Assembly: GCA_035480615.1 (NCBI GenBank)
Contig: DATIHO010000064.1
Coordinates: forward strand, 1 to 64,000
Origin: CAIPFQ01 sp035480615
GTDB lineage: Bacteria; Chlamydiota; Chlamydiia; Chlamydiales; SM23-39
DNA: 64,000 nucleotides
Direction: 5' to 3'
A model generated the notes under the pieces. That model ran no database searches and had not been told where the DNA came from. It worked only from the letters and a program-made list of their open reading frames with translations. Shown here in pieces: positions 15,712 through 24,658 of the stretch (position 1 is the stretch's first letter; every line of letters starts with the position of its first letter). Made by a program: the position numbers and the translations under genes.

Positions 15712-16422
15712 TTATCTAGCTAGTTCAGTGGTTTTTCTTTTCAGCCTTGTATCCAACTGTATGATTTGTTGTATAATGTTCATAATCGCTTGTAAATTTT
15801 GAACCACAGGTTGAATTTCCGTGCTCACTATAATTTGCTGAGATGTTCTCAATTTTTCAATTTGGGTTCCAATTTGCGCTTTCAATTCTGCAAGTTTTGC
15901 TTTAGGAATCGATTCGCCTTGCCAAATTTGAATGTTGCAGGCTTTAAGCTCGTCAAGCAGATCTTTTAGTTTACTTTGATCGGTGAGCTCATACACATCT
16001 TTTTCCGGCAAAGTAGTCAATTCCGAGTTGAGTTCAATCAGACGATCAATATTTTTGAGATGCTCTTTGACTTGAGTAGATAAATCTCGCAGTTTTGCAC
16101 TTCCGCACGCTTCGAAGGCCATCGCTGTGCTCATCACCGCATATGCGCAATCAATCGACCGTTTCGGCGTTGCCATTTCGGCATCTTCGGTCGTGCTTCC
16201 TTCTGTTGCCATCGCATGAATCGATCGGGAAGAGATACGCCCTGCGTCGATTCGACATGGGCGGCTTGGAGTTTCTGCCTCGGCGATCATGCCCGGCGCA
16301 ATGGCATTGATTCTGACTAATGAATCGGATGGCTCTAAATTCCTGATGCGAGTTTGTGGATCTTCAGCAATGAATCTGATCAATGCATCTTCTTCTGAAT
16401 TGACTCCTGTAATTTCTGGCAT
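15712..16422 (-). CDS. First gene of the translocator operon, unknown function
   Basis: The 236 residues have a disordered, acidic N-terminal third (to about residue 75), a short hydrophobic patch (CAYAVMSTAMAFEACG) and a helical, coiled-coil C-terminal half (LRDLSTQVKEHLKNIDRLIE; QPVVQNLQAIMNIIQQIIQ). No cysteine or catalytic pattern stands out. A disordered N-terminus is typical of secreted type III substrates. It heads the operon with the chaperone 2 bp behind, so it is probably a secreted translocator-associated protein. No close family is recognised. Confidence 0.6.
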   Translation of the reverse strand: MPEITGVNSEEDALIRFIAEDPQTRIRNLEPSDSLVRINAIAPGMIAEAETPSRPCRIDAGRISSRSIHAMATEGSTTEDAEMATPKRSIDCAYAVMSTAMAFEACGSAKLRDLSTQVKEHLKNIDRLIELNSELTTLPEKDVYELTDQSKLKDLLDELKACNIQIWQGESIPKAKLAELKAQIGTQIEKLRTSQQIIVSTEIQPVVQNLQAIMNIIQQIIQLDTRLKRKTTELAR

Positions 16423-16509
16423 ATAATCCTCAAATTATTCTATAAAAGTCTCTTAATATATCGCGCCGAGCGTTTTTTTTCCAGATAAAAGAGCTTTTTA
16501 GTTTGTAAG

Positions 16510-17652
16510 TTATTTATTTTCAATTATTTTTTGGTTTTTCAGGCCAAAGAGACAGAGGCAGATCGAGATCGCTGCGATAAAATAAAATAGTACGCTCGAT
16601 CCAAAAAATGACATAAACATCGAAGCAAATAAAGGGCCTGCGATCGCCCCAATCCCATAAGCGAGAATAAAACCGCCTGTTACGGAAATAATTTGATCCT
16701 CGGGCACTTTTTCGCAAATATAAGTCATGCTAAGGGGATAAATTGTAAAAGAAAATCCTCCAAACAACCATCCGAGCGATAAAAGAGCGAATGAGGATTC
16801 GCCGGCTTGGGGAATGGCGATAGCAAGGGCCATTGTCATGAAAGAGGCTGTATTTAAAATGCGACGGCGCCCGGTCTTATCGGCGAGTTTTCCAAGAGGC
16901 CACTGAAAACTAAGCCCTCCAAAAATGATGACTCCCATCAAGGTGCCGATTTCCGAAGTCTGTAACCCGATTTCTTTTGCATAAATCGGAATGAGGGTAT
17001 AGATGATCGCGAGGAGCATTCCGGAGGCCAGCCCTCCCATAAATCCCAGGGGGGAAATGCGAAATATCCGGGGCAGTCCAAGATGTGTAGATCGCTCGAT
17101 TTTAGGTTCGGAGATTTTTTTATTTAAGATAGGCAGGATGGAAAGGGCGAATAGAAGAGCCGTAATGCAAAAAGGGGCTGCCGATTTCGGATTTGTGAGA
17201 TTAAAAAGAAATTGACCTCCTGTTAAGGCGGCGTAGAAAACCACTAAATAAAGAGAAAGGGCGGAGCTTCTCTCGGAAGAGGGGCTTTGCAGAAGAAACC
17301 AGCTTTCTATCACGATAAAAATTCCCGCCGAACAAAGGCCGCAAATCAATCGTAAAAACCCCCAATACAAGGGATCGATCCAGATGGCTTGAGCCAAAAC
17401 GACAAAAGCAGACAGCGCTGCAAATACAATGAATGAACGGATATGGCCTACCCTGCTGATCCAGCGGCCTATCCAAAGCGATCCTAAAAGCATCCCTAAA
17501 TAAAGAGTGGATGAGATCATCCCAATCGTTTGGATCGATACATTCTCTATTTCCAAACGGACGGCCACAAAGGTATTAAGCAACCCGCTCCCAGCAATCA
17601 ATAAAACAAGGCTGAGAAGGGGCGCCGAAAGGCGACGGATCATTTGTATCAT
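16510..17652 (-). CDS. Major facilitator superfamily transporter (YcaD-like)
   Basis: The 380 residues give twelve predicted membrane segments. The MFS loop motif appears as GSLWIGRWISRVGHIRSF after helix 2 and again as WPLGKLADKTGRRRILN after helix 8. Overall layout and length resemble the YcaD/MFS-1 subgroup of inner-membrane carriers. The substrate cannot be told from sequence. It is a single gene on the minus strand, divergent from the 17787 gene. Confidence 0.85.
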   Translation of the reverse strand: MIQMIRRLSAPLLSLVLLIAGSGLLNTFVAVRLEIENVSIQTIGMISSTLYLGMLLGSLWIGRWISRVGHIRSFIVFAALSAFVVLAQAIWIDPLYWGFLRLICGLCSAGIFIVIESWFLLQSPSSERSSALSLYLVVFYAALTGGQFLFNLTNPKSAAPFCITALLFALSILPILNKKISEPKIERSTHLGLPRIFRISPLGFMGGLASGMLLAIIYTLIPIYAKEIGLQTSEIGTLMGVIIFGGLSFQWPLGKLADKTGRRRILNTASFMTMALAIAIPQAGESSFALLSLGWLFGGFSFTIYPLSMTYICEKVPEDQIISVTGGFILAYGIGAIAGPLFASMFMSFFGSSVLFYFIAAISICLCLFGLKNQKIIENK

Positions 17653-17786
17653 AAGTTTTATAGTGCCACGATCTAATATTATTTTATTTTAATTTTGTAA
17701 AATATTGATATTTAAAGCGCTGTGTGTATAATTAATATAATTATTAAAATAATTCATAAAATAAGATAATTAGATTTGGAGATAAT

Positions 17787-20027
17787 ATGGTTAAAAAAAT
17801 CAAGGAAGTTCTTGATTTTCAAGAAGCGATGGGGAATTTGGCCACGATCGCTGAAATCAACATGGAACATCCTCCGCTGCTTGGGATTATCAAAGAGGCT
17901 CAGCTCGTAACAGACGCAGAAGAATTTCCCATGGGTTCGATCCAATGGCTCAGCGCAGAAGGAGAAGAGATCATTTTGGATGTTTTGGATAAAACATATC
18001 AAGCTATTTATCAGTACCTTATATCTCTGTATGAGAATCGAGATACAGATTGGAAAAGCAACAAGCTAAAGACCGGCATTGCGGCAACCATGTCTTTAGT
18101 CGGAGAATCCGCTGAAAAAATGGATCGCTATCTTCCATTTCGTAAAGGAGGGCCGCTTTCTCAAAAAATTGTAGAACGCGAAGCTTTTCAATCTTTACAG
18201 CAATTTTATTTACAGAAATTTCAAGCAAAATTTTCAGGAGGCATCGAGGGGGAGGAGGCCTGGGAAGAGGAGTGGATTGAAAATTCTCAAGGCCCATCTG
18301 GTGTGATCAGCGGATTAAAGGATTTTGAAACTGTTATAAAAGACAGGGAATATGAACTATTTTATATCCGAAATGAAGAAGGTCTTCCCTATTTCAGCCC
18401 GGAATTGCTTCGAAATATCAAATTAACTGTTGATTTGGAATCGACAAGCGATACATTTGAGGAAGATCCTCTTTTAAAAGTCAGGGCGATCCAAGACCGT
18501 GATTTGTGCACGTCAGCTAGACAAATCTTGAATGACTGTTATTTTTTCATCGAGGATTTTTGTAAAACTGCAAAAAAACTGAAGTCAAATGATCTGGCCC
18601 AAATGCTCAATCAAGCGATCATGGCTCTTTTTTTATCGTCAAATCCAAGAAATTTGCTGCAAAATACAGTGGGCAAACACTGCTTTCAATATTTTCTGGA
18701 CTTCCAATTTTTCCTTAGAAAAGCAATGAAAACACAGGAATACCAAAAATGGATTGCCTATCCGCCGGATCCTTCTGAAAAAATCGCCTTTCTTCTTTTA
18801 AAAATGACCCACGCTTTAGCTCGTGGCTTTTTTACACGCCCGGGCGGGGTGAAACAGGAAGCGATCGGCTTAATCCATCGGACAATGCGAAAAGGAGAGG
18901 AAGTGTTTCAGGAAAAACAGAAGGCTCTTTTAAAAGCGGATCATATATGGTCTCAGTTTCTTTTAAGTGATGAGTGGCTGCGGGCCTATTTGCACAAGTT
19001 TCCCAACGGCCCGCTTTTCAAAATTCTCGACTTTGTCCGCGAATCGGAAGCGGATGGAGTATCCGTTCCATTTGACCCGCTCGGCCAAGAGAACCTCCCT
19101 TCGCTTTTATTTAAGATCGTAAATAGTAAGATCGTAAATAGTAAGACGCACATCGATGTTCTGCGATGTCCCTCTCCTGTGATTCAATCATGCATTAATA
19201 AGGCGGATATCGCGGACGAATTTCGAGGATTTTTGCGCTCTTTATCAGCAAGTGAATACCGAGGTCTTAAGGGCCGGATTGCTTTTTCTGTAGAGGCAAC
19301 AAACAAAAGACATCTTCTTTTTAATTTAAATGATCGTACTTCCTGGCGTGAATTTGTCAGAAGTCGGGGACTGGAAAATTTGCAAAAAAATGCGGAATTC
19401 AACCAGAAATTTTTTGTAGTGACCCTTCCCAAGGATACCGATTTTTATACCCAAAATAATGAATATCTTCACTTAAACCGATCTGAAGATTTTATTGCCG
19501 CTTTCTTAGAGCAGATTGCATCAAAGGAAGAGTGTGGATATTTTTTCCCCTCTGCATGGCCTTTGGAAGATGTGATGCAATTTGCCAAAGACACGCTTCC
19601 TGCAATCCATGCTCATTTTTTTCACAAAAAAGAGACGCTGACCCGGCGCGACCGGGAAGATTTCATTGAGATCTTTTATCAATTGCTTATTGTGAAGGCG
19701 ATTGAACGTTTCAAACCCGACTCAATCAGTTTTACCTGTAAAGACGCCATCGATACGGGAGCAGCTCAAGGGGCTCTTTTGTATGGATTTTTGAAACTGC
19801 TTTCAGGGAAGGTCATAGACAAGGAAGCTCAAGATTTTCTCCTTTGGCTTTTTTATGCGCCCGCCTTATTTATTCGCGAAAGAGGCATCGACCCGGAACG
19901 ATTCAATCGGGCTGTATCGATCCTGGACCGCTTGGATAGCGAATTATCCACTCACCGCGAAGAAATTTTGAAAACATTTGAAAATTTTTATGAACCCGGA
20001 ATGTTGGGAAGATTGGGAGCCTCTTAG
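17787..20027 (+). CDS. Large protein of unknown function (746 residues)
   Basis: ATG 17787 follows TTTGGAGATAAT, a fair ribosome site, and an AT-rich promoter region. The product is acidic, helix-rich and lacks a signal peptide or clear membrane span, so it is cytoplasmic or secreted by another route. No motif is recognised. A 15-bp tandem repeat at 19113-19142 gives the duplication IVNSK-IVNSK. Its stop codon TAG (20025-20027) is supplied by the first bases of a long palindromic repeat. It may be a chlamydia-specific protein. Confidence 0.7.
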   Translation: MVKKIKEVLDFQEAMGNLATIAEINMEHPPLLGIIKEAQLVTDAEEFPMGSIQWLSAEGEEIILDVLDKTYQAIYQYLISLYENRDTDWKSNKLKTGIAATMSLVGESAEKMDRYLPFRKGGPLSQKIVEREAFQSLQQFYLQKFQAKFSGGIEGEEAWEEEWIENSQGPSGVISGLKDFETVIKDREYELFYIRNEEGLPYFSPELLRNIKLTVDLESTSDTFEEDPLLKVRAIQDRDLCTSARQILNDCYFFIEDFCKTAKKLKSNDLAQMLNQAIMALFLSSNPRNLLQNTVGKHCFQYFLDFQFFLRKAMKTQEYQKWIAYPPDPSEKIAFLLLKMTHALARGFFTRPGGVKQEAIGLIHRTMRKGEEVFQEKQKALLKADHIWSQFLLSDEWLRAYLHKFPNGPLFKILDFVRESEADGVSVPFDPLGQENLPSLLFKIVNSKIVNSKTHIDVLRCPSPVIQSCINKADIADEFRGFLRSLSASEYRGLKGRIAFSVEATNKRHLLFNLNDRTSWREFVRSRGLENLQKNAEFNQKFFVVTLPKDTDFYTQNNEYLHLNRSEDFIAAFLEQIASKEECGYFFPSAWPLEDVMQFAKDTLPAIHAHFFHKKETLTRRDREDFIEIFYQLLIVKAIERFKPDSISFTCKDAIDTGAAQGALLYGFLKLLSGKVIDKEAQDFLLWLFYAPALFIRERGIDPERFNRAVSILDRLDSELSTHREEILKTFENFYEPGMLGRLGAS

Positions 20028-20199
20028 AAGCTGTCCTAAAACCCAGGCTTCGTCGATTTTGGGGATTATTTTGGCCGATTTTTGGTTCTTTTTGCGGGGG
20101 TTGTATACGAAGTTTGATACTACCCCCGAAAAAAGAACCAAAAATCGGCTCAAAAGAACCCCAAAATCGACAGAAGCTGAGTTTTAGGACAGCTTCTTA
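20025..20199. repeat. Long palindromic element, family 4
   Basis: Arms of about 75 bp face each other: TAGAAGCTGTCCTAAAA...GTCGATTTTGGGG...CCGATTTTTGGTTCTTTTT...CGGGGG on the left and its complement on the right, with a loop of about 22 bp around 20100-20122. It supplies the stop codon of the gene on its left. On its right it encodes the last 16 or so residues of the convergent phosphatase (CPKTQLLSILGFF). Half or mini copies occur at 37691-37757, 53531-53592, 59520-59586 and 61131-61159. Confidence 0.9.
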
Positions 20200-20788
20200 A
20201 CCGCTCTCGGCAGATCGTTTCAAACGGTTCCAGCGCCTTCATTTTATTGTGAATTGTTGATAAAGGCCTTGATTTTTTTATGAGGTCCCTTGCCTGGCAT
20301 GCACCCATATTTTGATATTTGATCAAATACGCAGCAATGGCAGTGGCTGAACGCCCTGCTCCCGCTCGACAATGGACGTACACTTTTTTCTTTTGCGATA
20401 ATTGCGCATGAATGTAATCTGCCGACCTCTCCATTTGATCCGACGATAGTAAAACATGGTCAATGGCGTCAATTTCTTTATAACTGATATTTAACTCATT
20501 CCATTGTGATTTAGTGTGAGGAATTGAGATGAGAAGGGGTTTTCTTTCCCATGGCTCATTTAAGGAGAGGACAGCTCCGATGTCATGGTTCTTTTTTAAT
20601 TCTTTTGCAGACTGTATCCGTGCATTGGGAAGGGCTCCTAAAAAAATATCATAACCCTCGATTTGATGGTAATTGCTGTTTCTAAAGATCAGATTATAGA
20701 TTGCGACAATCTCGAGTTGTAGTTTTTTATTAAAAAGTTCTATAGATTCTTGATATTGATTACGATAAAAATTGATATTATGAATCAC
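20150..20788 (-). CDS. Dual-specificity/tyrosine phosphatase (CX5R)
   Basis: The 212 residues contain the phosphatase P-loop VHCRAGAGRSATA with nucleophile Cys140 and Arg146. Upstream are GYDIFLGALPNA and GAVLSLNEPWE, as in PTPMT1/DUSP-like enzymes. The Asp expected as general acid is probably within the EIDAIDH segment (about 106-111). Such enzymes act on phosphoproteins or on phospholipids such as phosphatidylglycerophosphate; the choice is open, and a secreted effector is also possible. About 16 C-terminal residues come from the family 4 palindrome, so the native end has been replaced. Confidence 0.85.
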   Translation of the reverse strand: MIHNINFYRNQYQESIELFNKKLQLEIVAIYNLIFRNSNYHQIEGYDIFLGALPNARIQSAKELKKNHDIGAVLSLNEPWERKPLLISIPHTKSQWNELNISYKEIDAIDHVLLSSDQMERSADYIHAQLSQKKKVYVHCRAGAGRSATAIAAYLIKYQNMGACQARDLIKKSRPLSTIHNKMKALEPFETICRERLRSCPKTQLLSILGFF

Positions 20789-20840
20789 GTTAACCGCCTT
20801 GATAAGAATTATAACATGAAGTTTGGTTAATATACAAATG

Positions 20841-21839
20841 CTATTCTAAGGAAAGACCTTGGTTGTAGAGTTTGATGGTATCAGTTAAAGATTGCGCATG
20901 TCTCAAAAGGGCGGCAAATTGTTTTTTAAAACTCTCATTTTCTGCAATTTTTATCTTCTCATCAGCCATTTCAGCCTTTTCGAGCAGTTCAGTTAATCGT
21001 CCGAGCGAGGTGGTGATGGCATCGATTTCTCCGTCAAAATAGGCTTTGAATTCTTTAGGTGAATCAAGAGCTTTTAAAAGATTCGCTTTTTTCGTACGGC
21101 TTCTTTGCCAATGCTTGTCGTATTGAAAGAGGATTCCATAATGGTTGATATCGTTCATCATGGTTTCCGCTTTAGAGATCAGGGAAGTGAGATGGAGATA
21201 AAAATCGTCTTTTGCGATGAGACGGCCCAAGGTCCCTTTTGCAGAAGTGAAATCGCTCATGATTTCATCGATGCGAGACATTGTTTGATTGAACATTTGG
21301 ATGCTAAAACCGAGCGCATCGCTATAACTTTCTATCCAGGCATCTACATGGCCAGTGGCTGCTTCGAGCCGATTGGCAGCTTTTGAGATCTGGGTGAATG
21401 TGTTGTCTAAAGGATCGATAGAATTCGCATAGATGATTTCATGTGTAATCAACGCCGCGTTTTTTCCCGCTTTTGGAAGAATTGCAACGGATTTTTCTCC
21501 CATAAGGCCAATGGAACGGACTGCGATTTCGTCGGAATCGTAAATTTCGACACTTGAATCGGTTTTCAAAATCAGTTCATAAAAATAGACCCGTCCGAGT
21601 TCATCCGGATGTGCGCGAGCGTCGGGGATTTCCGTTATGTGAATTACCTCTCCCACTGGTTTGCCTGCGAAAGCGACCCGAGTTCCCACCATAATCCCTG
21701 AGATATTGGCGAAGCGGACTCGAAGAATTTTCTTCCCGTCTCCGATTTGAGGCTTGAGAAAAAAGATCATGGAGACCGCAATGGCCACAGACGCCATCAC
21801 AAAAAGCCCAATGAGGACGGTTTTTATTTTTTCATTCAT
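20841..21839 (-). CDS. mlaD: MCE-domain lipid-binding protein (MlaD-like)
   Basis: Periplasmic substrate-binding part of an Mla-type phospholipid transporter. The 332 residues begin with one membrane anchor (TVLIGLFVMASVAIAVSMIF), then an MCE domain (about 38-120: VRFANISGIMVGTRVAFAGK; VRSIGLMGEKSVAIL). A long helical C-terminal region follows, as in larger MCE proteins. It is the last of three genes (mlaE-mlaF-mlaD order on the minus strand), 3 bp behind the ATPase gene. Confidence 0.9.
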   Translation of the reverse strand: MNEKIKTVLIGLFVMASVAIAVSMIFFLKPQIGDGKKILRVRFANISGIMVGTRVAFAGKPVGEVIHITEIPDARAHPDELGRVYFYELILKTDSSVEIYDSDEIAVRSIGLMGEKSVAILPKAGKNAALITHEIIYANSIDPLDNTFTQISKAANRLEAATGHVDAWIESYSDALGFSIQMFNQTMSRIDEIMSDFTSAKGTLGRLIAKDDFYLHLTSLISKAETMMNDINHYGILFQYDKHWQRSRTKKANLLKALDSPKEFKAYFDGEIDAITTSLGRLTELLEKAEMADEKIKIAENESFKKQFAALLRHAQSLTDTIKLYNQGLSLE

Positions 21840-21842
21840 GCA

Positions 21843-22604
21843 CTAATCTACTCTTGTCTTGGAATCTCGATAAAATTGGATCATCGGATCGTCGGTTTTG
21901 ATAAATTCTTTCGGTTCCGCAATCGTTGCGATGCGCCCCTCCTTATGCAATGCGATGCGGTGAGCGATTGCAAAAGCGGAATTTAAATCGTGTGTGACAA
22001 TAATGCTTGTCCCTTTCAATTCATTTTGTGTTTGTACAATCAATTCATTGATTTGGCTTGCTGTGACCAGATCCAGTCCGGCCGTCGGCTCGTCATAAAG
22101 AAGAATCAATGGCCGATAGATGATTAAACGGGCGAGCGCTGCTCTTTTTCGCATGCCGCCGGAAAGATCCGAAGGCATTTTTTTTTCGATCCCTTCGAGT
22201 CCGACCATGGCAAGAGCTTCCTTCACCTTTTTTTGGATCTCGGCTTTTGAAAACGGAGTTTTAGCGGCCGTATCGCCATGCTGGTTTAAATAAAATGCCG
22301 TATTTTCCCCAATATTCATCGAATCAAAAAGAGCAGCTCCTTGAAAAAGCATGCCCATGTTCTTGATTTCGCTATAGATCTTGTTTTTTTTCAATTCAGT
22401 GATATTCAGCCCATCGATCTCAATCGTTCCAGCATCTGGTCTTTCAATGCCGATAATGTGTCTTAGCAAGACGCTTTTTCCGACTCCCGACCGGCCTAAA
22501 ATCACGAGGATTTCCCCGTGGTGGACGTCCAAATCCAATGCGCGCAAAACTTCATTTGATCCATACCGTTTTGTGAGATTGCGGATTCTGATCACCGCAT
22601 CCAA
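21843..22604 (-). CDS. mlaF: Mla-type ABC transporter ATPase
   Basis: Powers lipid movement with the MlaE permease. The 253 residues have Walker A GRSGVGKS (37-44), ABC signature LSGGMRKRAALARL, Walker B LILLYDEPTAGLD and the switch His in VTHDL. The GMRKR form of the signature is characteristic of MlaF/Mkl/Ttg2A ATPases. It overlaps the permease gene by 13 bp and lies 3 bp before mlaD, so the three are coupled. Confidence 0.95.
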   Translation of the reverse strand: MDAVIRIRNLTKRYGSNEVLRALDLDVHHGEILVILGRSGVGKSVLLRHIIGIERPDAGTIEIDGLNITELKKNKIYSEIKNMGMLFQGAALFDSMNIGENTAFYLNQHGDTAAKTPFSKAEIQKKVKEALAMVGLEGIEKKMPSDLSGGMRKRAALARLIIYRPLILLYDEPTAGLDLVTASQINELIVQTQNELKGTSIIVTHDLNSAFAIAHRIALHKEGRIATIAEPKEFIKTDDPMIQFYRDSKTRVD

Positions 22605-23389
22605 CCATATTTAAGTTCCTGATTGATCAGATTGAGGGCCAGTGTCAGGAGAAAATCGGAAACGAGAATCAAAATATAGCTCGTGACTACACTTTGGGTC
22701 GTGGCTTTCCCAACTCCTGCGGCGCCTCCGGATGCCTTCATCCCCTTATAGCAACAGACAGTCACGAGCAGAATGCCGAAAATCAAAGATTTAATGCAGC
22801 CGCTTGCCACATCAAAAAGGCTGATATGGAGTTGCATAGGATCAAAATAGCTTGCCGCCGATAGATGAAACAAAGCGACAGCGATTAAATAACCGCCAAA
22901 AATGCCCATGATCGTACTGAAAAGAGTAAGAAGAGGAATCATGAAAATCCCGGCTAAAAAACGGGGAGCTATCAAATAGGAGTGGGGGTTTACGGCCATG
23001 GAACGCATTGCATCGATTTGTTCAGTCACTTTCATTGAACCCAGTTCGGCGCACATTGCCGATCCCGCCCGTCCTGTGACCATAAAGGCAGTAAGAATGG
23101 GCCCCAACTCCGCAATCATCGCTTTGCCGACAAGCACGCCTGTTACGCCGGACAGTCCCTTATCTCCAAGCTGATAAAAGGATTGCGCCGCTAAAACAAA
23201 ACCGGTCGTAAAGCCGGTAATGGCAACAACGGAAAGAGACATCACTCCAATATGGAAAAGATGTTCGCGAATCAATGCCCAAGATGGAGGTTTGCGGATT
23301 GCGCAAATACAAACATCGACGCAGAAGGAAACGTATTCCCCGATCCTTTCCAAATAACAGGTCAACTGGTTGCGGATGGCTGAGATCAT
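22592..23389 (-). CDS. mlaE: Mla-type ABC transporter permease
   Basis: The inner-membrane permease of the lipid transporter. ATG 23389 is chosen because it gives the usual 266-residue length; the longer open frame only extends into the rhomboid-like gene. Family hallmarks are ELGPILTAFMVTGRAGSAMC, AELGSMKVTEQIDAMRSMAV and a conserved GAAGVGKATTQSVV near the end, with five or six membrane segments. The start lies 5 bp downstream of the stop of the rhomboid-like gene, suggesting a four-gene transcript. Confidence 0.93.
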   Translation of the reverse strand: MISAIRNQLTCYLERIGEYVSFCVDVCICAIRKPPSWALIREHLFHIGVMSLSVVAITGFTTGFVLAAQSFYQLGDKGLSGVTGVLVGKAMIAELGPILTAFMVTGRAGSAMCAELGSMKVTEQIDAMRSMAVNPHSYLIAPRFLAGIFMIPLLTLFSTIMGIFGGYLIAVALFHLSAASYFDPMQLHISLFDVASGCIKSLIFGILLVTVCCYKGMKASGGAAGVGKATTQSVVTSYILILVSDFLLTLALNLINQELKYGWMR

Positions 23390-23393
23390 TCCC

Positions 23394-24233
23394 TCATTTT
23401 TCAGACACCTTCTTGGAAGCTGAAATTTGCTGCATCTTTCTTTTTTCTTGTGGAGAAAGGGCTTCTTCCCCGTAAAGGGAGATGCGCGCCAGCATGGCAT
23501 CCATAAACTGTTCGTCATTCCAAACGGGCTCTCCTGACTTGATATCGTAGATTTTAGCGTGCATTGCCTTTTTTTTGCCAAAACAGGTGATAAGGTCGAT
23601 CAAATGAAAAAATCCATTTTCAAACCGTAGTAAAGAGGGAAATGAACTGTATTGGCGTGTTTGAATGAGTGTGCAAAAATACCCAAAAACGATGGCTCCC
23701 AGATACGCAAAAAGAGATGCCCAATTGGAACGGGAAAGATCGATGAGGAGATTGACGCCAATAAACGCCAAGATGAGATGGCGGGCTTTCAGCGGAAAAG
23801 AGAAGAAAAGGAGCAATTCCGCAGCCGGGTTTAAAATCATCCATGCGACGAGCAGTCCTTGGACGGCAGGAGAGCATCCATAAAAGGGGGATGAAAGATG
23901 AAAGCAAGTCATTGCAATCCATGCGGTGATTCCAGAAAAAATTCCAGATCCCAAAAAAAGACATAAAAATGATCGGAGATGCACTCGCTCCAGAAGACTT
24001 GCTCCAAAAATCCAGAGTAGATACAGGTTGAAAGCTAAGTAAATAATAGTTGAAGGAAAGGGGTGGATAAAAAGATAAGTGCTGAATTGCCAAAGGTAAA
24101 GATGCTGAACCCCTTCGAGCGAAAGCGCCAGGTAGGGGCTGATCAAAAATGAGAAGACGCTAGAGAGAAAAATCATCCCTAAAAGAATTTTAATAAAGAG
24201 AGGGGTGCGGGCGGGGGCGAAGCTCATCATCAT
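23394..24233 (-). CDS. Rhomboid-like membrane protein, probably catalytically dead
   Basis: The 279 residues form a six-helix rhomboid-like core followed by a soluble tail of about 90 residues. The serine region reads GCSPAVQGLLVAWMIL instead of GxSGxxxxL, so the Ser remains but the second Gly is Pro. The helix that should carry the catalytic His reads FAYLGAIVFGYF, with Tyr where AHLGG-type proteins have His. It is therefore probably a non-proteolytic member (iRhom/derlin-like role in membrane protein handling). It is the first gene of the mla transcript. Divergent from rpmE. Confidence 0.75.
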   Translation of the reverse strand: MMMSFAPARTPLFIKILLGMIFLSSVFSFLISPYLALSLEGVQHLYLWQFSTYLFIHPFPSTIIYLAFNLYLLWIFGASLLERVHLRSFLCLFLGSGIFSGITAWIAMTCFHLSSPFYGCSPAVQGLLVAWMILNPAAELLLFFSFPLKARHLILAFIGVNLLIDLSRSNWASLFAYLGAIVFGYFCTLIQTRQYSSFPSLLRFENGFFHLIDLITCFGKKKAMHAKIYDIKSGEPVWNDEQFMDAMLARISLYGEEALSPQEKRKMQQISASKKVSEK

Positions 24234-24334
24234 TCTTAGATAGGTTTATCACAGAGCGGCCTTTTCGGGAAAATTGTTGTTTTTTTTTATCCTTTCCGAT
24301 ATATTTAAATCCAGTTTATTCAAAAGAGTTGGTT

Positions 24335-24658
24335 ATGAAGAAAAAAATCCATCCTCCCTACAATGAAGTCCTTTTTGTCGATTCCTCGACAGGAGTAACC
24401 TATCTGGTCGGAACGACCCTTCAACCCAAAGACACGGAGAAGTTTGAGGGGAAGGAATATCCTGTTTGCCGTGTTCCCATCTCTGCCTCTTCTCACCCTT
24501 TCTTTACAAAATCGAAACAATTCATTGACTCTGAGGGCCGTGTCGATAAATTTGCGAAGAAATATCAGCGCAAAGTCGAAGAGGCAAAGAAAGCTCAAGA
24601 TAAGCAGGAAGAGGCGAAAAAAGCCAAAGTGAAAGAAGAAGCTAAAAAGAAAAAGTGA
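24335..24658 (+). CDS. rpmE: Ribosomal protein L31
   Basis: Large-subunit protein. ATG 24335 gives MKKKIHPPYNEVLFVDSSTG; a TTG two codons earlier is less likely. The core (1-75) is the type B-like L31 fold without the zinc-binding CxxC. The last 35 residues are Lys/Ala/Glu-rich, an extension also known in Chlamydia L31. Its stop overlaps the GTG start of prfA (GTGA), the start of a long conserved operon. Confidence 0.93.
   Translation: MKKKIHPPYNEVLFVDSSTGVTYLVGTTLQPKDTEKFEGKEYPVCRVPISASSHPFFTKSKQFIDSEGRVDKFAKKYQRKVEEAKKAQDKQEEAKKAKVKEEAKKKK

Noticed and set aside
20025..20199. CRISPR-like repeat
   Set aside because: There is a single pair of inverted arms with no direct repeats or spacers; no CRISPR array or cas gene is seen in the window.
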